64,000 bases of DNA, taken from assembly GCA_965223435.1 (NCBI GenBank), contig CBDCWQ010000023.1:992001-1056000 (forward strand), read 5' to 3'. The notes under the pieces were generated by a model. The model worked only from the letters and a program-made list of their open reading frames with translations. It did not search any database and had not been told where the DNA came from. The position numbers and the translations under genes were made by a program. Positions 60,278-64,000 of this stretch are shown in pieces (positions within the stretch are counted from its first letter, which is position 1; each line of letters begins with the position of its first letter). This DNA comes from CBDCWQ01 sp965223435 (lineage in GTDB: Bacteria > Myxococcota > Kuafuiibacteriia > Kuafuiibacteriales > Kuafuiibacteriaceae).

Positions 60278-62818
60278 TTACTGTGTTTCGATCACCAAGA
60301 ATCGGTAGAAAACATTCTGGCTGGTAGTGGGAATCGTGCTTGTAGTCGCGTTGTGAATGACAAACGAGATTTGGTTTGTGCCGGATGCGATGTACGGTGC
60401 CTGTTGCATGATCAACCCCCCCGGCAGGGCCATTCCGCCTGGCGAACTCGGAATAACGTAGAACGTCGTTGCTCCGGGAGCGCGGACGACATCGCCCCCA
60501 TCAAGTGGTGTGAAAGTGTCATCCAGGAATACCGTCGTATGCGCCGGAACGGCGTTCACGCCGATGGTCAGGAAACCGCTGACGAGAACCGTTCGGCGGA
60601 TCGGAGTGCTTTTGGCAGAAACCGCAACGCCCACGTTCGCGTTGTTAAACATCGCCACATGACCCGACAGATCCCCTAGCTCAGTGACCGGTCCAGAGTA
60701 GCTGAGCCAGCCCGCTGGTGTACCGGCGCCGTTGAAGATTGTGAACCCGGTTGCACCGCCTATGGCCAGGACGTCGTTGACGATTGCATCTTCTGCCGTG
60801 AGAACATTTTCAACGTTAAGACTCGTTCCGACAAACCGACCGTTGTTGCCGAATCGTACCTCCCCTCCCGACTGATGTCTGATCTCACCAGAGCCCGTCT
60901 TCATGATCAGGTCATTGCTGACGGAGAGATCGTTGACGGTTGTGTTTCCTGCCGTAAGAACGCCCACGCTGGTGTCTCCGGCCGTAAGCGTGTTGTCTAC
61001 GATGAGGTCCGATCCGACAAACCGACCATCGCTTCCGAAGGCCAGTTCCGCCGTCATACCGCCAGCGGCCTTGATCTCGCCGGCATCATGCATAAACAGG
61101 TTGTTGAAACAGTGAAGATCTGGTGTCTGATTGTTCGGCCCGCCCACGTTCACTCGGTTCTGGCCGGCTTCGACAGAGAAGCGTTCTGTTCCGGCGGTGA
61201 TAGAACCTCCCACTTCAAAATCACCATCGATGTCGGTCAGACCGGCTGAAACGTGAAGCCCGCCTTCCGCGGTAAGCTGCGATTGGGTTGTCAATTCGGA
61301 TAGGAGGTTGAGGAGGCCTACCCCGGCCGGAGAGTTGAGACCCCAGTCCAAGAGACTCTGACTCCACGCGGTCAGCGCCCAGCCGGTATTGTCGGGTCCC
61401 TCCTGGAGGAATACTTGAATGCGGGGAGAGGTCCCGAGCGTATTCTCTACACGGATGCCTACTCCTGTTTCGTTGTCTTGGTCTTTGCGCCAAACGCTGG
61501 CTGCACCGTCCCACTTAGCATTGATCGTGATCCAGTACGCACTCCCGTTGCTGTCGACCGCTGTCCGTACCTGTCGGTCCAGGACCGCACCAAGTGCACC
61601 GATGATATGGGAAACAACGTTGACGCCCGAAAGACTATTCAGGGGACCCATCACAAAGCGGGGCTTCTCGCCTTCGGTTGCTACACCGCCGTCGAAATTG
61701 CTTCCTAGATGCGTCTGCCCCTTGATGTCCGCATCTGCGTTGACCGTCAGATCGTCGATAACTAGGTCGGCAAGGGTCGCGGCCCCGTTCACGTTCAGCG
61801 TCCCGTCGATATTCGTGTCGCCAGACTCATCGATGGTAAACCGTGGAACCGAGGCGGCATCCTGAACCTCGATTTGCGACTCGTCGGCGTCGGATGAATC
61901 AGCCCGCGTGCGAATCTTCAGCTTGCCGTGATGGGGCGCGGTAATTTGGCCTATGTCGCCGGCCGCGGACCCCAGTGTGTTTTGACTTGAGATATCGAAT
62001 CCGGTGGGAGCGTTGCCCGCACCCGCGCCAACGAAGGAACCGACGAAGAGCGTGAATGGCTCACTGCTTAAATCGTGTCGGCTAACGGTTGGGCCCTCTA
62101 GGAGGACAAAGTAGTCGCTGGGATTGGTACTCGCTTGGCCTATCGTTTGACCGAAAGGATTGATCCCAGTGGTTCCGACGGTAATTTCGTTGTTTCCCGA
62201 GATGACGGAGACGGATCCCTTAAGGATGGCCGCAGGTTCGGTGCCAGCAGTTTTTCCAGGAATCTTCTTCCAGACGAGGACCGTTCGGCCACTTTGGCTC
62301 GTGGCGTTAGTGACGTCGTCGGGAAAAGGACGCGCGATCGTATTCACGCGGAAGGTCATGGTGCCGTCTCCGTTGTCGACAACCAAGTCGGGCTCGTCTC
62401 GGACCCCGATGTGCTCGTCAACCCGTAGAAACTCTGGAAAGCCGGTGCGGGGATTGATTTGGACGCCGCTGGGTTTTTCCGCGTAGCTCAACGCGACCGA
62501 ATATGTGACGCCCAGAGTGTTTTCGACCGGAATGCCGCTCCCCGTTGGTGCGCGGCCGGCCAAGAACTCGTTTGTCAGGATAAAGTGCCCCTGCGCGTCG
62601 GTGCCCAGGATGTCGTCGTTGATCTGGATTCTGTCTGGCCCGAACGCTTGAAACGTAACGGCGGTCGCTGAAGGACTAAAGAAGCCGTTTTGAGCGAAGG
62701 CGTTCTCCGTGATGTCCTCCAGCAACTTCTTGAAGTAATTGAGCCACCGGTCCCTGAAATCAAGAAACCCAAGAAGCCGTTTGGGGGCGATGCTGACGAA
62801 TTGGTCTCCGGTAGCCAT
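60278..62818 (-). CDS. Phage tail fibre/appendage protein
   Basis: 846 residues. The N-terminal part (RLLGFLDFRDRWLNYFKKLL) would attach to the tail. The rest is a long, repetitive beta-structured shaft with many alternating T/V/N/G segments, for example DGTLNVNGAATLADLVIDDL and DLIVDNTLTAGDTSVGV, and ends in a globular tip with GGLIMQQAPYIASG. Such proteins bind host receptors. Fourteen base pairs from the 133-residue gene. Confidence 0.8.
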   Translation of the reverse strand: MATGDQFVSIAPKRLLGFLDFRDRWLNYFKKLLEDITENAFAQNGFFSPSATAVTFQAFGPDRIQINDDILGTDAQGHFILTNEFLAGRAPTGSGIPVENTLGVTYSVALSYAEKPSGVQINPRTGFPEFLRVDEHIGVRDEPDLVVDNGDGTMTFRVNTIARPFPDDVTNATSQSGRTVLVWKKIPGKTAGTEPAAILKGSVSVISGNNEITVGTTGINPFGQTIGQASTNPSDYFVLLEGPTVSRHDLSSEPFTLFVGSFVGAGAGNAPTGFDISSQNTLGSAAGDIGQITAPHHGKLKIRTRADSSDADESQIEVQDAASVPRFTIDESGDTNIDGTLNVNGAATLADLVIDDLTVNADADIKGQTHLGSNFDGGVATEGEKPRFVMGPLNSLSGVNVVSHIIGALGAVLDRQVRTAVDSNGSAYWITINAKWDGAASVWRKDQDNETGVGIRVENTLGTSPRIQVFLQEGPDNTGWALTAWSQSLLDWGLNSPAGVGLLNLLSELTTQSQLTAEGGLHVSAGLTDIDGDFEVGGSITAGTERFSVEAGQNRVNVGGPNNQTPDLHCFNNLFMHDAGEIKAAGGMTAELAFGSDGRFVGSDLIVDNTLTAGDTSVGVLTAGNTTVNDLSVSNDLIMKTGSGEIRHQSGGEVRFGNNGRFVGTSLNVENVLTAEDAIVNDVLAIGGATGFTIFNGAGTPAGWLSYSGPVTELGDLSGHVAMFNNANVGVAVSAKSTPIRRTVLVSGFLTIGVNAVPAHTTVFLDDTFTPLDGGDVVRAPGATTFYVIPSSPGGMALPGGLIMQQAPYIASGTNQISFVIHNATTSTIPTTSQNVFYRFLVIETQ

Positions 62819-62836
62819 AGTGTCCCTTCGCCTTCC

Positions 62837-63994
62837 CTAGGGAAAGGTGTTTATCTCCAGCGTGTCCGAATCCACTGGGAGTTGAAATACTTCGGTCTCA
62901 TCGATCTCGACTTGTGCACTCGCGTCGTGTCGGTATCCGACCGTTCCCTGAGTAAGGTCCTTCGCAGTTACAAGGCTCGCAATCTCTGCTCCGTCGACGG
63001 TTACCTGGATACGATGCCCCAACGACTCATTTACGACCGTAATGCGTAGGGTGTAGTTCACATCCGGAAGTAGGTTGAACTCGATGGCACCGAGGTTCAC
63101 CGTGGCGAGATTCGTGACCGCCCCGGTAACCACACTCTGCACTCGAAGTGTTTGATCAAAAGTATCGATGAGCACACGGTAGTGATTCAGAGCATCCGTG
63201 TAGTAGAACAGCAGCGAGAAGGCGCTGCCTGAGACGTCACTTCGCCCCCGGAGTCGGGAGGAGAAAACGTACTCCCGCCAAGCGCTCGAACCAGCGACGA
63301 TCGCAAAAGTCTCCTGGGCGACGGTGGTATCTGAAAGCCGCATCATGCCGTTTTCGATAGGTACGTTCCCGGATGATAGGGGTGCCCATTGAAGGTCGTC
63401 GCCTTCCACTTGAAAGAGATCCAGAAAATCCAGATAGGTGATGTTCCAACGCTCACCCACACCGCGCATGAGGCGGAGCATCCGCTTAATCAAGGTACGA
63501 TCAATGCTTCCATCATCCGCGATACGAAGGTCGGACCGGTACTCATCATCAGCCGCAAAGGATTCGTCTACGACCTCCCAGTCAGACTCGGGCAACACCG
63601 TGCCTAAACCTGTTCCTTGCAGCACGATTTGACTTGGTGTCGGCCGCGAGAGAACGAGAGCGCTCTGACCATTGAGTGGCCCACTGGTCAGCCGAAAACG
63701 ATCGCTTTCCTTGATGTCCCCAGAAAAGCTTCCGAAGTTCAAATCGATGGTAACGCCATCGGCGGAAAACGCCTTCTTGCCGCTGTCGACCAGCGCTTCA
63801 TTTTCGACCGTGGCTGGAAGGTTGATCACCCACGGATCTCGGCCCTCGTGCTCCTCGCCTAGTTCAGTCTCGTCCAGGACCCAGCGAAAATCGAACCAGT
63901 TCCAGATACGCATGCGGGCACCCCCGGTGATCAGACGAAGGGCATTGATGATGGCATCCTCGGGACCTCTGGTTCGCCAAAGGCGACCGCTCAC
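62837..63994 (-). CDS. Phage tail protein with concanavalin-like domain (possibly 5' partial)
   Basis: 385 residues if starting at GTG 63994, six bases from the window edge; the frame is open to the edge, so the start may lie outside. The N-terminal half (GARMRIWNWFDFRWVLDE) resembles baseplate or tail-tip proteins. The C-terminal third (YYTDALNHYRVLIDTFDQ, LPDVNYTLRITVVNE) is a lectin/LamG-like jelly roll, suggesting glycan binding. Directly precedes the tail fibre gene. Confidence 0.72.
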   Translation of the reverse strand: MSGRLWRTRGPEDAIINALRLITGGARMRIWNWFDFRWVLDETELGEEHEGRDPWVINLPATVENEALVDSGKKAFSADGVTIDLNFGSFSGDIKESDRFRLTSGPLNGQSALVLSRPTPSQIVLQGTGLGTVLPESDWEVVDESFAADDEYRSDLRIADDGSIDRTLIKRMLRLMRGVGERWNITYLDFLDLFQVEGDDLQWAPLSSGNVPIENGMMRLSDTTVAQETFAIVAGSSAWREYVFSSRLRGRSDVSGSAFSLLFYYTDALNHYRVLIDTFDQTLRVQSVVTGAVTNLATVNLGAIEFNLLPDVNYTLRITVVNESLGHRIQVTVDGAEIASLVTAKDLTQGTVGYRHDASAQVEIDETEVFQLPVDSDTLEINTFP

Positions 63995-64000
63995 TGCAAT

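Overview
The window looks like an accessory, mobile-element-rich stretch of a Gram-negative bacterial chromosome. The Gram-negative call rests on a tripartite RND pump with TolC-type outer-membrane factor, a YbhGFSR-type exporter and an SRPBCC membrane-anchored protein. The gene mix (type II sulfide:quinone reductase, two persulfide dioxygenases, SulP, Hsp20, CBS, DUF2267, histone-deacetylase-like enzyme) resembles stress or dormancy islands of deltaproteobacterial or myxococcal relatives. That taxonomic guess is weak and is inference only.

Layout. 1-2.4 kb: a DDE integrase / ExeA-type ATPase transposition operon (open at the left edge) abutting a receiver gene that has lost its start. 2.5-10 kb: a degenerate histidine-kinase/receiver protein, an SRPBCC protein, and an MFP / double-ABC / two-permease exporter operon split by an IS200 element. 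10-16 kb (minus strand): copper P-type ATPase, type II SQR, host-attachment-like protein, CBS protein and Hsp20. 16.7-22.4 kb: a full-length IS66 element (17263-22369) whose tnpC is cut in two by a 2.6-kb serine-recombinase cassette. The missing C-terminal part of TnpC resumes in frame on the far side of the cassette. The IS66 itself truncates phage-like genes on both flanks. 22.6-22.95 kb: a non-coding cluster of inverted and direct AGGGGTGAA repeats. 23-34 kb: an acyl-CoA/deacetylase operon, a sulfur operon (DUF2892, persulfide dioxygenase, SulP), a persulfide dioxygenase-rhodanese and a cation antiporter. 33.8-36.7 kb: decaying genes (nucleotidyltransferase remnant, multiply broken P2A ATPase). 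36.9-44 kb: DUF2267 protein, DAACS symporter, small genes, a second Mu/TniA-like transposition module cut by an IS3 element, and a RhuM protein. 44.1-44.7 kb: a 3' fragment of tRNA-Val(GAC) beside an array of GTAAC motifs spaced exactly 10 bp apart. 45.1-54.7 kb: one long metal-efflux operon (BlaI regulator, M56 protease, CusC/B/A-type RND, Zn/Cd-type P-ATPase). 54.9-64 kb: minus-strand late genes of a prophage (tail protein, tail fibre, amidase, holin, small lysis/regulatory genes, HU-like protein, a flavoprotein-like gene), open at the right edge.

How it fits together. The metabolic genes form two themes. One is handling of sulfide and persulfide (SQR, two persulfide dioxygenases, rhodanese, DUF2892, SulP). 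The other is copper and other metal export (CopA-type pump, CusABC-type RND, Zn/Cd pump). The tRNA-Val fragment suggests that the metal operon and prophage lie inside an element integrated at a tRNA gene. The most unusual object is the recombinase cassette seated at a conserved motif in the IS66 transposase. Its precise removal would restore a normal-length TnpC of about 521 residues, so it could behave as a homing-like intervening element.
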